Positions 1-8,168 are shown, numbered from the stretch's first letter. The stretch is 64,000 nt of DNA from JAGOUU01 sp964609155 (GCA_964609155.1 CAZSRF010000005.1:1-64000), one strand, 5' to 3'. Numbers and translations: made by a program. Notes: generated by a model from the sequence alone, not told the origin.

Positions 1-123
1 CATCTCGATCCCTTTGATTTTCAAGCAAAAGATTTCTATTTAAAACATGGTTATGAGATTTTTGGTGTTCTTGAAGATTGCCCGCCAAGTCATAAGCGCT
101 ATTACATGAAAAAAATATTATGA
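1..123 (+). CDS. GNAT-type N-acetyltransferase, C-terminal fragment cut by the window edge
   Basis: An open frame runs from base 1 to a TGA at 121-123 and encodes the last 40 residues of a protein. The FQAKDFYLKHGYEIFG stretch is the typical C-terminal GNAT segment (the final beta strands and acetyl-CoA-proximal helix, usually written FYxKxGF), followed by a KRYYMKK tail. It resembles the C-terminus of the GNAT at 4559-4978 (FQAQAFYGKHGF), so two related acetyltransferases flank this island segment. The substrate cannot be told. A methyltransferase starts 18 bases downstream on the same strand, suggesting one transcript. Only the end is visible; whether the upstream part is intact is unknown. 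Confidence 0.75.
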   Translation, partial: HLDPFDFQAKDFYLKHGYEIFGVLEDCPPSHKRYYMKKIL

Positions 124-141
124 AATATTAGGAGCCCAACA

Positions 142-729
142 ATGAACAACCAAGGAAAATCTTACGATAACATTGCAGAGGGTTTTGCTAAAATGCGGGA
201 TTCTTTTAATACCGAGCAAAAATACCTTGATGCTTTAATAAATTACATCCCTGAAAAATCACACATCCTTGATATTGGCTGCGGCTCTGGGTTCCCCATT
301 GCCAATTATTTTATTGAGAAAAATTTCTCTGTTACCGGCATTGATGGGTCACAAGAATTGCTGAACATCGCCAAAAAGAAATGTTTAAAAATGCGTGGTC
401 TGTATGGTGATGTTCGCACTATTGAGTTCAATGAAACGGTTGATGCTATTGTCGAATGGTGGTGCCTTTTTCATCTTCCTAAATCAGACCATGAGCTCAT
501 GATTTCTCGTTTTGCCGGGTGGCTAAAACCAGGTGGAATACTTGAATTTACAAGCGGCGATAGTGAATTCGAGGGAACAGATAGCAATATGCTTAACCAA
601 GAGCTTCATTTTTACAGCCTCGATCCCGCAGTTTACGAACAACATCTTAAAAAATATGGTTTTGAAATTCTTTTAAAAGAAAGCGATCAAGATCGGCATC
701 TTGTTTGGATAGCAAAAAAGAATGGCTAA
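142..729 (+). CDS. class I SAM-dependent methyltransferase
   Basis: This 195-residue protein is a small Rossmann-fold methyltransferase. Motif I is HILDIGCGSGFPI at about residues 40-52 (glycine loop binding S-adenosylmethionine), followed by an acidic residue at the end of strand 2 (GIDGS, about residue 70). A later LKPGG motif near residue 130 is the usual post-motif III turn. The length matches stand-alone methyltransferases of the UbiE/Methyltransf_11-25 type; the substrate is unknown. It lies 18 bases after a GNAT fragment and overlaps the next gene by 8 bases, so it belongs to a plus-strand run of modification-type genes (GNAT, methyltransferase, two APH-like kinases). An antibiotic- or small-molecule-modifying role is a guess from context. 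Confidence 0.8.
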   Translation: MNNQGKSYDNIAEGFAKMRDSFNTEQKYLDALINYIPEKSHILDIGCGSGFPIANYFIEKNFSVTGIDGSQELLNIAKKKCLKMRGLYGDVRTIEFNETVDAIVEWWCLFHLPKSDHELMISRFAGWLKPGGILEFTSGDSEFEGTDSNMLNQELHFYSLDPAVYEQHLKKYGFEILLKESDQDRHLVWIAKKNG

Positions 730-1717
730 CGATAAATTAACGACAATATCACATGCTGAAGCCATTGAATGGGCCATGAAGGCGTTGGATCAATCTGAAA
801 TTAATACAGCTGTCGTTGTAGAAACCCCTTGGTCCAACGTTTTAAAAATTAGCGCACAACAAGGCTCAGTATATCTTAAGCAAACGCCACCAGACTTATT
901 TATCGAAGTTGATGTCATAAAAAAGTGCCGTGAATTATGTGGAGTAAACGATATTCCTGAAGTGATCGCAGCAAACCAGGATCTACACTGCTTTTTAATG
1001 AAGGAATGTGGCGATGCATCTTTACGTACTGTGTTTGATGGACACCTTAACGTTGGTCTATTAGTTCAAGGTCTACAAATTTACACCAAAATGCAGAAGG
1101 CAACAGCACCACATGTGGATGCGTTTCTTCAATCTGGTGTACCTGATTGGCGCCTTGAGCGCTTCCCAAAATTGTATCAAGACCTCGTTAGCAATCAAGA
1201 ATTCTTAAAAGCGCATGGGTTGGAAGCGGCGCAGATTCAAATACTAGAAAATGCAGTACGAAAAGTGGAGATGCTGTGCCAAGAGCTATCAAATTACGGA
1301 ATACCTGAATGTTTGAATCATTCGGACTTTCACGAAAACAATATGTTATTCAGCAGCACCACGCAAAAAGTTAGCATTATCGATTTGGGTGAGACGGCTA
1401 TTAATCATCCCCTCTTTTCGCTCGCCGCATTTCTTAAAATTCCATGTGGTCGCTATAACGTAGCACTTGGATCCACAGACTATCAAAAGCTACATGAGGC
1501 TTGTTTTAATGAATGGCTATTGTCCGGTGAAAATTTACAGGCAGCATTAGTCGTGACGGAGAAATTACTTCCTGTATATTTGCTATTTGCTCAAAAGAGA
1601 TTTTTAGACGCAATTGATTTGCCATATAACGCAGATAATCCTATGAGCGTAAAGCAGCATGATAAAATCAACAAAGGTCTTGTTTGGCTTATTGATAACA
1701 TGAGGGCTGAACTATGA
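722..1717 (+). CDS. aminoglycoside phosphotransferase (APH)-like kinase, intact catalytic motif
   Basis: This 331-residue protein has the APH/choline-kinase fold. The catalytic loop is HSDFHENN, with His200, Asp202 and Asn207 matching the HxDxxxxN motif, and the metal-binding aspartate is in IIDLGE near residue 221. The N-terminal lobe carries VYLKQTP, a likely ATP-binding lysine. The ATG overlaps the end of the upstream methyltransferase by 8 bases, and the stop overlaps the next gene by 4 bases, so it is translationally coupled on both sides. It is clearly paralogous to its downstream neighbour (shared NTPWS/ETPWS, CFLMK and FLxxGVPDxRL segments). The family includes antibiotic kinases and kinases of other small molecules; the substrate cannot be told. 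Confidence 0.8.
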   Translation: MANDKLTTISHAEAIEWAMKALDQSEINTAVVVETPWSNVLKISAQQGSVYLKQTPPDLFIEVDVIKKCRELCGVNDIPEVIAANQDLHCFLMKECGDASLRTVFDGHLNVGLLVQGLQIYTKMQKATAPHVDAFLQSGVPDWRLERFPKLYQDLVSNQEFLKAHGLEAAQIQILENAVRKVEMLCQELSNYGIPECLNHSDFHENNMLFSSTTQKVSIIDLGETAINHPLFSLAAFLKIPCGRYNVALGSTDYQKLHEACFNEWLLSGENLQAALVVTEKLLPVYLLFAQKRFLDAIDLPYNADNPMSVKQHDKINKGLVWLIDNMRAEL

Positions 1718-2733
1718 TAACTGAACCTATGTTAGAAAATGAGGATCTGCATAAAGAAATTATCCAATGGGGTTGCAAATGTCTTACATCTCTTGGATAT
1801 ACGCTAAAAAGTAGTCTGCCAGAAAAGGTGCTAAACACACCTTGGTCTTATCTGGTTCGCTTTGAAACATCTGATGGGCACATCTATTTGAAGCACACAC
1901 CGGAGCTGTTTGCATTAGAGCCAACAATTATCAAAATTTTGCACGATCAATTTTATGCATCTGTTCCAACGGTTATCGGACAAAATGCCGAATTAAATTG
2001 CTTTTTAATGAAGGATGCAGGTCGATCATTGCGTGAAATTCTAAAAAAGAAATTCGATGAAGCGTTGCTTTGCAGAGCGATTGAACAATTTACATCACTT
2101 CAGATAGCTGTTGCAGATCGTGTTGATGTTTTTCTTGAGATTGGAGTCCCTGATTATCGGCTAGATAAACTGCCTGATTTATACAAAAAATTAATTTCCC
2201 AAAATGATTTATTAATAGCGGAGGGTCTGACTGAAGCAGAAATTAGCCAACTGGAAGAACTGCTTCCAAAGATTTTTAATTTATGCCAAAAATTATCTGG
2301 CTATTCCATAAAGCAAACGATCGTTCAGCCAGATTTTAATGATAATAACACACTGATAGATGATGAATCTCAAGCTATCACCATTATTGATCTGGGTGAA
2401 ATAGTCATCTCGCATCCATTTTTTTCTCTGCTAAACTGTCTGGAGCAACTAAAAAAACATCATGGACTAACTGATAAAGATGATGCGTACCTGAGGATTA
2501 AGAATGCTTGTTTTAAAAATTATATGCATTTTTTTGAGTCTAAAGAACATTTATCAGATGCTATTACTACGGCACAATTACTACATCTTGTTTATGGGAT
2601 ATCGTACCAATATAGATTTATGATTGCGTGTGGTAAAGAAAAGCTTATGTCATTCCAACATTGGAAACTCAGTAATTTATTGAAGGATTTTATGGCCTTA
2701 TGTAAAATAATTGATGATCCTTCGCATCAATAA
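1714..2733 (+). CDS. APH-like kinase paralogue with altered catalytic His
   Basis: This 339-residue protein is a paralogue of the preceding gene and starts inside its stop codon (4-base overlap). The fold-defining parts remain: HIYLKHTP in the N-lobe, CFLMKDAG, VPDYRL, and the metal motif IIDLGE. The catalytic loop reads QPDFNDNN, so Asp207 and Asn212 are present but the usual His of HxDxxxxN is Gln205. The aspartate is the catalytic base and the His is mostly structural, so activity may survive in altered form, or the copy may be drifting. The gene ends 8 bases before the convergent recombinase remnant and is the last intact gene of the plus-strand group. Confidence 0.72.
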   Translation: MITEPMLENEDLHKEIIQWGCKCLTSLGYTLKSSLPEKVLNTPWSYLVRFETSDGHIYLKHTPELFALEPTIIKILHDQFYASVPTVIGQNAELNCFLMKDAGRSLREILKKKFDEALLCRAIEQFTSLQIAVADRVDVFLEIGVPDYRLDKLPDLYKKLISQNDLLIAEGLTEAEISQLEELLPKIFNLCQKLSGYSIKQTIVQPDFNDNNTLIDDESQAITIIDLGEIVISHPFFSLLNCLEQLKKHHGLTDKDDAYLRIKNACFKNYMHFFESKEHLSDAITTAQLLHLVYGISYQYRFMIACGKEKLMSFQHWKLSNLLKDFMALCKIIDDPSHQ

Positions 2734-2741
2734 TTATTTCT

Positions 2742-3158
2742 TCAAGTGCCTTGATCTAACACTTTCAGCCCAAACATTTCTTGTTGCTCTGACCAAAGCA
2801 CTGGCACGTTATTCATCAAGTCAGATAATTTTAAATGCCTTGGCTGCTCGCCAAATAAAATGGCTTCTTTTAATTTCGGTGCTAAAAAATTTAAACGCAA
2901 GATCAGCTGGACGTACTTGGCGGTAACATCGTATCGCTCACATAATTCTTTCATGCCACTGCACTTACCGGATTTTAATTGACGTTGCCATAAATGAGCT
3001 TTCACCAAGGCTTTTATCAACGTGAGATCAACGCCGGAATCCTCTGATGCCGGTTGCACACCCTGTGGGGCTAATATCATTTTGCGCCCACCACGTTTTT
3101 TAAGTTTAAGCGGCATAAAAACAGATATCTCTCCCTCAATAGTACTGGTCTTGATCAT
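2742..3158 (-). CDS. small DNA-binding-like protein that normally follows a large serine recombinase
   Basis: The 138-residue product resembles the small conserved protein encoded just downstream of large serine recombinases in phages and integrated elements. The recognisable parts are LIKALVKAHLWQRQLKSG (about residues 47-64), a helix-turn-helix-like MKELCERYDVTAKYVQLILRL, and LAPKLKEAILFGEQP. Its ATG overlaps the TGA of the recombinase C-terminal remnant (frames touch as ATGA), the arrangement found in intact modules. Here the recombinase is almost gone, so this gene is probably a leftover. It is convergent with the APH-like gene at 1714-2733. The role in such modules is not well defined; the assignment rests on recognised family sequence and context. 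Confidence 0.65.
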   Translation of the reverse strand: MIKTSTIEGEISVFMPLKLKKRGGRKMILAPQGVQPASEDSGVDLTLIKALVKAHLWQRQLKSGKCSGMKELCERYDVTAKYVQLILRLNFLAPKLKEAILFGEQPRHLKLSDLMNNVPVLWSEQQEMFGLKVLDQGT

Positions 3159-3292
3159 ACCGTTTCCTCATCTTGCGCTTCTAATAAAAGGCTTTGTAAG
3201 CCATTTTGGTTAATTCGTACATCGATCCCTTCGGTGCTGACATAAACGGCACGTATCAGCGTGTGGATTATTTTTTGTTGCTCCTTTGAAAT
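3155..3292 (-). pseudogene. C-terminal scar of a large serine recombinase
   Basis: Read on the minus strand, the frame ending in TGA at 3157-3155 encodes about 45 residues including EQQKIIHTLIRAVYVSTEG and IDVRINQNGLQSLL. This matches the terminal strand pair of large serine recombinases (the IRRVVVHPDxIEIEL-type ending). Nothing of the catalytic N-terminal or zinc-ribbon domains remains: at about 3288-3293 the sequence passes into the truncated acetyltransferase gene on the other strand. The stop overlaps the start of the accessory gene, as in intact modules. The upstream boundary is approximate. Confidence 0.65.
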
Positions 3293-3686
3293 AATAAACC
3301 CCGAGCATTCATTGATTAGCTCTGTTATTAGGACCAGTATCGGCTCTCCATCTGCAGAAAAAATTGCGCAAGTATTACAAAATTATAAGCAGCCAAATCA
3401 ATTTTTAATTGGCGCTTTTTCATCTAAAAATTTAATTGCTGTTATTGGCTTTGAACTTAAAGGTACTCAAGCTATCATTAAACATATTAGCGTGTCTGAT
3501 GATTTTAAAAAGCACGGCATTGGTAATTGTCTGATTCAAAAAGTAATAAAAGATCACGTGCTAAATTCTATATTATTGGAAACCGATGATGAATCTGTTG
3601 GATTTTATAAAAAATTAGGCTTTAAATGTGAACCTTTTGATAGTGAGTACGGCAATAGATATCGTTGTCACTTGGATTTATCGTAA
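3261..3686 (+). pseudogene. GNAT acetyltransferase, probably 5'-truncated at a recombination junction
   Basis: The frame encodes a GNAT core: FLIGAFSSKNLIAVIGFE, then IKHISVSDDFKKHGIGNCLI (about residues 72-91, with the acetyl-CoA loop KHGIGNCL) and the C-terminal ETDDESVGFYKKLGFKC. The only upstream start is a GTG at 3261. The first ten or so codons (WIIFCCS) lie over the antisense of the recombinase remnant, there is no in-frame ATG and no clear Shine-Dalgarno sequence. Homologous sequence seems to begin near FEIINPEHSLISS (about 3289). I read this as a gene that lost its own start when it was joined to the recombinase tail. It could still be expressed from the GTG. It is convergent with the APH(6)-like gene, whose last base is adjacent. 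Confidence 0.6.
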
Positions 3687-4562
3687 TCAGACATCTGTAT
3701 ATCTCTCAAAGAATTCTGTTAAATTTTTAGAGTAAATATCATCAGAACCATCCTCTATTGCCCACACCCAGCTCAGCACCGCTTGCACAAAACACCAATC
3801 AAGGATTCGCTGTGATGGTAATTCAAGGGCTTCAGCAAATCGAGTGATACGGTTATGAATAATATTTTTTGCATCATCGTGATTCAGTAATTCCGGCATA
3901 GGATTTCTGATAAAGGCTGCCACTTCATAGGCTGATTCGCCAATAACACCCTTGGGATCGATTACTACCCAATCATCACCATTTTGTAAGATATTATCAT
4001 GATGCAGATCGCCATGAAGCAAAACATCTGGCTCAGCCGTTTTTAAAAGCTTGTCGCGAATTTCTATGGCTTTTTGTAGCGTTTGCACTGGAATTTCTAG
4101 GTCGCCATCTAATGCTTCAAGCCAATCTTTGATATGTGGAAATGCATGGGTGCTTGGTATCGGTGCTTTGTGCAATCGTTTGATAACATTTGCTGTGATA
4201 TTAATTGCTTGATCATCGTTTCCAGGAAAATAGGACTTTAAAGAGATGCCTGGTACTGCGCATTCAAGCAAAAGCAAGCCGTTATTTTTTGAAAGTATTT
4301 CGACAACACCAAAGCCTGAAAATGCCATCAGTGCTGCGGCTTCACGTTTGGATCCATCAATATCCAATCCTAATTTTAAAATAATTGGCTGCGCTCCTTG
4401 AAACCCCGATAACACATAATTGTAGCTTAAATTATTGACTGCTTTTAAATTTGACAGTCCATAAGTATTTGCTAGTTGTGCGACGTGATTCGGCAGATGA
4501 TCTAACCACTGTCTGCCTATTTCGCCGTATAAGTTAATGATGTTTTGCTCAAACGTTTTCAT
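3687..4562 (-). CDS. APH(6)/streptomycin-kinase-like aminoglycoside/hydroxyurea phosphotransferase
   Basis: This 291-residue protein belongs to the aminoglycoside/hydroxyurea antibiotic resistance kinase family (APH_6_hur, StrB-like). It has an N-terminal WLDHLP segment, PIILKLG around residue 60 (ATP lysine), the catalytic loop HGDLHHDN (His183, Asp185, Asn190) and the metal aspartate in VIDPKG (Asp202). A family member phosphorylates streptomycin on the 6-hydroxyl; others act on different small molecules, so actual resistance is unproven. It is the last gene of the minus-strand chain and its ATG overlaps the stop of the upstream GNAT by 4 bases. A broken N-terminus of a close relative lies at 10090-10179 (shared NIIxxYGE and WLDELP/WLDHLP). 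Confidence 0.82.
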   Translation of the reverse strand: MKTFEQNIINLYGEIGRQWLDHLPNHVAQLANTYGLSNLKAVNNLSYNYVLSGFQGAQPIILKLGLDIDGSKREAAALMAFSGFGVVEILSKNNGLLLLECAVPGISLKSYFPGNDDQAINITANVIKRLHKAPIPSTHAFPHIKDWLEALDGDLEIPVQTLQKAIEIRDKLLKTAEPDVLLHGDLHHDNILQNGDDWVVIDPKGVIGESAYEVAAFIRNPMPELLNHDDAKNIIHNRITRFAEALELPSQRILDWCFVQAVLSWVWAIEDGSDDIYSKNLTEFFERYTDV

Positions 4563-4978
4563 GAGATATCTTTCCTCATGAAAATGCGATCATAATCTTT
4601 CAGGTATTTTGGTATGGTCCCTATGCAGTAAAAACCGTGCTTTCCATAAAAAGCTTGCGCCTGAAATTCATACGTATCGACAAATATTTTAGGCAATCTT
4701 TTGTTCTTAGCCACATCATCAATCATGGTAATAATTTTTGTCCCGATGCCTTGTTTTCGGTATTGTTCATTGCACCAGAGTACATCAATATACAGCGCAT
4801 CACTGTGTTCCCAAATCAAAGCTCCACCTATGATCTGAGCACCGTCTTTTGCAAATAGGCTGAAATGGGATGATTTTTCTTTTATGATCTTGGCATTAAA
4901 ATCAACTATCCCATTACGGATGACCTTATCATCGGAAGCATCGGGGGTATTTTCAATAGAGTATTGTATGTTGCTCAT
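4559..4978 (-). CDS. GNAT-family N-acetyltransferase
   Basis: This 139-residue protein is a compact GNAT. DGAQIIGGALIWEH is the beta3-beta4 hairpin, LYIDVLWCNEQYRKQGIG (about residues 67-84) holds the acetyl-CoA pyrophosphate loop of the Q/RxxGxG/A type, and FQAQAFYGKHGFYCIG forms the C-terminal strands. The full single-domain length argues that it is intact. It overlaps both neighbours by 4 bases (ATGA junctions), so it is translationally coupled between a methyltransferase and an APH(6)-like kinase. Its C-terminus resembles that of the partial GNAT at 1-123. Substrate unknown; small-molecule or antibiotic acetylation is plausible from context only. Confidence 0.82.
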   Translation of the reverse strand: MSNIQYSIENTPDASDDKVIRNGIVDFNAKIIKEKSSHFSLFAKDGAQIIGGALIWEHSDALYIDVLWCNEQYRKQGIGTKIITMIDDVAKNKRLPKIFVDTYEFQAQAFYGKHGFYCIGTIPKYLKDYDRIFMRKDIS

Positions 4979-5781
4979 TTTACTTTCCTGCTCGCTGTGA
5001 AATTAGCTGCGTAAAAGCCTATTAAAATGGTTTCATCATCGATGCACGACTTTAAACTATCGTATTTTTTCCGCCATTCAATTTCACCCATATGGCAATC
5101 GCTTATTAGATATTCCTTATTGTCGATGCACTCATTTTGAAGCAATAATTGCCTTACATCTGGCTCAATAAGTATGGGTTGATAAATGGAAGCATCGATG
5201 CATTTCATATTAGTTTGGTTGATCAAGTTTGGAAGCATTTTGCCAATATTGCCGTTGCGATTTTCACCTTCCGCAACTTCAATTGGAAAATTTAGTTGTG
5301 GCCAAGCAGTTTTCTCTGGATAGCTGTAAGCATAATTTATGATACCTTCGATGCCAATAAAAATACCGTCTGGTTTTAATACTTGAGAAATTTGAGTTAA
5401 TGCCAGTCTTGGTTTGTGGATATGATGTAAAACAAATCGACAATACACTATATCAAATGTCTTGTTTAATTTTTCAAGTTCGTAAATATCAGCAACAACC
5501 CAATCAATTCTATTTTTCAAATGCTCAGGGCAACGCGTTTTTGCTGCCTTAATTTGATTTTCACTGTTATCGATAGCTGTGACACGCCCGTTGTCTCCAA
5601 CTATTTCAGCGAGGTACTGACTCATATAACCCAAACCGCAGCCTATATCTAATATAGAAAGCCCTGATCTTAAGCCGTGTTTTTTTAAGAAATATTGTGT
5701 TTGGTCGTTAAAACTTTTTTCCAAAATATTTAGGCTAGCTTGCCCTTCATTGCCCACCGTGAAGCAATATTTCTCAGTCAT
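4975..5781 (-). CDS. class I SAM-dependent methyltransferase (UbiE/arsenite-MTase-like fold)
   Basis: From the ATG at 5781 the product is 268 residues. I chose this start because AAGGAGG lies five bases before it; an in-frame ATG at 5805 would put that site inside the coding region. Motif I is LSILDIGCGLGYMSQYL (about residues 42-58), motif II carries VTAIDNSENQI, motif III is FDIVYCRFVLHHIHKP, and LKPDGIFIG follows. The domain is Methyltransf_11/25-like, with an extra C-terminal region of about 100 residues that I do not recognise. It overlaps the GNAT upstream by 8 bases and the GNAT downstream by 4. Substrate unknown. Confidence 0.8.
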   Translation of the reverse strand: MTEKYCFTVGNEGQASLNILEKSFNDQTQYFLKKHGLRSGLSILDIGCGLGYMSQYLAEIVGDNGRVTAIDNSENQIKAAKTRCPEHLKNRIDWVVADIYELEKLNKTFDIVYCRFVLHHIHKPRLALTQISQVLKPDGIFIGIEGIINYAYSYPEKTAWPQLNFPIEVAEGENRNGNIGKMLPNLINQTNMKCIDASIYQPILIEPDVRQLLLQNECIDNKEYLISDCHMGEIEWRKKYDSLKSCIDDETILIGFYAANFTASRKVK

Positions 5782-6340
5782 TTTTGCCTCCTTGCAAATA
5801 CTCATCTGCTCTCAAACGATATAAAATATGTTGTGATAAAGGATGATCAGCAGCTAATTTAGGATGTGCAAAGTCGCCATTTAAATCACGTTTTAATCCA
5901 AGCTTTTCCATAACTCGCAACGATCGAACATTAGCAGGCACGGTAAAAGAAACGATTTCTTTAAGGCCACACTTTTTAAATCCATAATCCAGTGAAGCTT
6001 TGGCGCCTTCTGTCGCATAGCCTTTGCCCCAATATTGCGACCCTAGCCGCCAACCAACTTCAACTGCAGGGGTAAAATGGGATTCCCAATCGGTATAATT
6101 GAGACCGATAAAGCCTATCAATTCACCGGTTTCTTTCAAGCAGGCAGCCCATAAGGTGTAACCATGTTTGTCGCCATGACTATTCACCGCAGGTATAAAA
6201 TCGTTGACCTGTTCCATGGTTAATGGGCCACGTAAAAACTCGATCACCTTTGGATCTTGGTTGATTTGAAAATAGGGATCTGCGTCCTCTATTTTCCAAG
6301 TTCTTAAAATCAGTCTTTCTGTTTCAATAATGGTAGTCAT
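5774..6340 (-). CDS. RimJ/RimL-type GNAT N-acetyltransferase
   Basis: This 188-residue protein opens with TERLILRTWKIEDADPYFQI, the classical start of Acetyltransf_3 (RimJ/RimL) members. It continues with GELIGFIGLNYTDWESHFTPAVEVGWRL, the acetyl-CoA loop YWGKGYATEGAKASLDYGF (about residues 130-148) and VPANVRSLRVMEKLGLK. The length fits the family. Members acetylate ribosomal protein N-termini, but many act on small molecules and toxins, so the target is open. The gene is coupled by 4 bases to the kinase-like gene upstream and by 8 bases to the methyltransferase downstream. Confidence 0.85.
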   Translation of the reverse strand: MTTIIETERLILRTWKIEDADPYFQINQDPKVIEFLRGPLTMEQVNDFIPAVNSHGDKHGYTLWAACLKETGELIGFIGLNYTDWESHFTPAVEVGWRLGSQYWGKGYATEGAKASLDYGFKKCGLKEIVSFTVPANVRSLRVMEKLGLKRDLNGDFAHPKLAADHPLSQHILYRLRADEYLQGGKND

Positions 6341-7383
6341 GTTATCTCCGATGAGATTGTTCTCAGTAATTTTTCTACTTGTGTTGCAGGATATGGTGTT
6401 GATTTGCTTTCTTTCTGAAGCTTTTGAAAAAATTCATCCATGAGCAATGCAATAGGAGCGAATCGATTGATAATCGTATTAATTGCAGGCGGAACATTAT
6501 TGAGTTCACCGGCGAGATATTCACGCAAGCGAATTTCCCAATGCTCCTTACCAAAAAGTGATGTGATAATACAATGAAGCAGGTTTACAGCCGCGCAAGC
6601 CTGATCATAAGACTGATGCTGTTTTAAAAATTCTGTTTCTGCTGGGGTTAAATCAAATTTGGATGATAACGCCAGCCCAAAATCGCTTAAATAGATCTGC
6701 TTACCGTCTGTGAGTATATTTTCAAAGTGTGCATCAAAATGCATTAAGCCAGATGCATTCATATGCTTGTTTGTGGCTTTGAGCTCTTCCTCTACAAATA
6801 CAACGGCTGTTTCAGCGTTATCACCGCCTTTAGCAATTTGACCACTTAGGAACGAGTGCAAATTTTGTGGGACATATTCAAGAAATAAAGCGATATGCGC
6901 AGATGCTTTATTCAGCTCTTCTATGCGTTGACGAATGACGGCGGAATTTTCCCAGTATTGGCAATATTTTTCGATGTCGCCCCAATAGTTGATATTGATA
7001 TCGCCTGGGCTACTTGGCAAAATGCGCCAGTGGTACATAATGGGGAAATTGGCACATTCACCTGTGATCACCCAGTTGGTTGTCATGATATGCGTCGCTA
7101 GCTCACGCCATGCCCCAAAGCCAGCAGAGCCCACACCATATTGGTAGCTAAGTGGCAAATCAAAGATATTGGCTGTAGACATAAAATGCTGAGGCAGTTG
7201 CTCAAGATCAGTCAGCGGTACTTTTTTAACAAACACGGAGGTATCGTCAATAGAAATGAGGCTTGACTTGCCACCGATACCTTCGTGCATGGGCTTGCTA
7301 TCTGCCAAAATCTGTTTTAGCTTCTCATTGCTCAAGCATCCAAGGCTTGTTGATATTTGGCCATACAGTTTAATTCTTTGCAT
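6337..7383 (-). CDS. protein-kinase-like / APH-superfamily enzyme
   Basis: This 348-residue protein has kinase-fold signatures. VFVKKVPL near residue 52 is a candidate ATP lysine, HFDAHFEN at 215-222 matches HxDxxxxN (His215, Asp217, Asn222), and LSDFGLAL at 233-239 is a DFG-like metal loop. The DFG and the spacing resemble protein kinases more than typical APH enzymes. Between the lobes is an unusual insert (about residues 85-160) rich in Trp and Tyr that I do not recognise. Its ATG shares one base with the abiEii stop (TAATG) and its stop overlaps the next gene by 4 bases, so it sits directly behind the toxin-antitoxin pair. The target is unknown. Confidence 0.72.
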   Translation of the reverse strand: MQRIKLYGQISTSLGCLSNEKLKQILADSKPMHEGIGGKSSLISIDDTSVFVKKVPLTDLEQLPQHFMSTANIFDLPLSYQYGVGSAGFGAWRELATHIMTTNWVITGECANFPIMYHWRILPSSPGDININYWGDIEKYCQYWENSAVIRQRIEELNKASAHIALFLEYVPQNLHSFLSGQIAKGGDNAETAVVFVEEELKATNKHMNASGLMHFDAHFENILTDGKQIYLSDFGLALSSKFDLTPAETEFLKQHQSYDQACAAVNLLHCIITSLFGKEHWEIRLREYLAGELNNVPPAINTIINRFAPIALLMDEFFQKLQKESKSTPYPATQVEKLLRTISSEIT

Positions 7384-8168
7384 TACGGCAGCCTGCTAAT
7401 GACGTTATCTATAACGAATTGGTAAGATTCTTCAAAGCTCCAATTCAATTCTATGGGTAATAATGAGCTCATATCGGAATGAAAATCTGGGTGATTCTTC
7501 TTCAATGCCAAATTCTTTAAAAAATCTTCTCCTCGAATATGGGTGTTGTCGTTAGCACAATATTTAGAATAAATTTCAAAAACTCTGTCTAGGTCAATCA
7601 ATTTTTGCTTGGTTACATACCATACGTCAAATAAGTCTCTACCTTTTCGGCGCTGATATAGAGCACGCAGCTTAGTTGCCATAAGCTCATCAATTTCATA
7701 AGTGATAATATCAGCAGAGCCATTAAACCATTCAGATTGCACCTCAAATTTTTCTACACGTAAAGGCAATACCTGAAAATGCTCAGTCGTATTAATTTCA
7801 ATTTTTAATTTGGTGGGTACTTTATTAATGGACTCATATTTATAAATTAACTTCGCACTACGCTCGGTAATTTTCCATTTTGGATCACCCAGCCATGGCT
7901 TTAACAATATTCTGATTGAATCAATTGTTTTTCCAATAGGCTCAGGCCTTTTCTGCACAAAGTCGATATCTTCACTGTACCTTGCTGGGGGCTTTAAGAA
8001 TAATTTATTAAGTGCGGTACCTCCACGAAAGACAAGCGCATCTTTTATGTAAGGCTCATTGTATAAATCAACTAAAGCTCTACTAATCACTAAATCTTGC
8101 TCTATCTGCGGAAGTGTCCGCCATTTAACAGAGCTTTGCCATTGTTCAATAAAATTTTCTGGGATCAT
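7383..8168 (-). CDS. abiEii: AbiEii-type nucleotidyltransferase toxin (type IV TA / abortive infection)
   Basis: This 261-residue protein is an AbiEii/AbiGii-type nucleotidyltransferase. The hallmark is LVFRGGTALNKLFL (GGTALNK at residues 49-55) followed by RYSEDIDF (DxD at 67-69), the polymerase-beta-like GS and metal motifs. Downstream, IDELMATKLRALYQRRKGRDLFDVW (quoted in part: TKLRALYQRRKGRDLFD) is the conserved helical motif with RDLFD. AbiEii toxins are GTP-binding nucleotidyltransferases that arrest growth and block phage; some modify tRNA 3' ends. It overlaps the antitoxin gene by 4 bases and touches the downstream kinase-like gene. All visible catalytic residues are present, so I expect a functional toxin. 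Confidence 0.88.
   Translation of the reverse strand: MIPENFIEQWQSSVKWRTLPQIEQDLVISRALVDLYNEPYIKDALVFRGGTALNKLFLKPPARYSEDIDFVQKRPEPIGKTIDSIRILLKPWLGDPKWKITERSAKLIYKYESINKVPTKLKIEINTTEHFQVLPLRVEKFEVQSEWFNGSADIITYEIDELMATKLRALYQRRKGRDLFDVWYVTKQKLIDLDRVFEIYSKYCANDNTHIRGEDFLKNLALKKNHPDFHSDMSSLLPIELNWSFEESYQFVIDNVISRLP

Noticed and set aside
2711..3213. Plus-strand ORFs opposite the recombinase accessory gene
   Set aside because: They lack family similarity and lie antisense to a recognised minus-strand protein.
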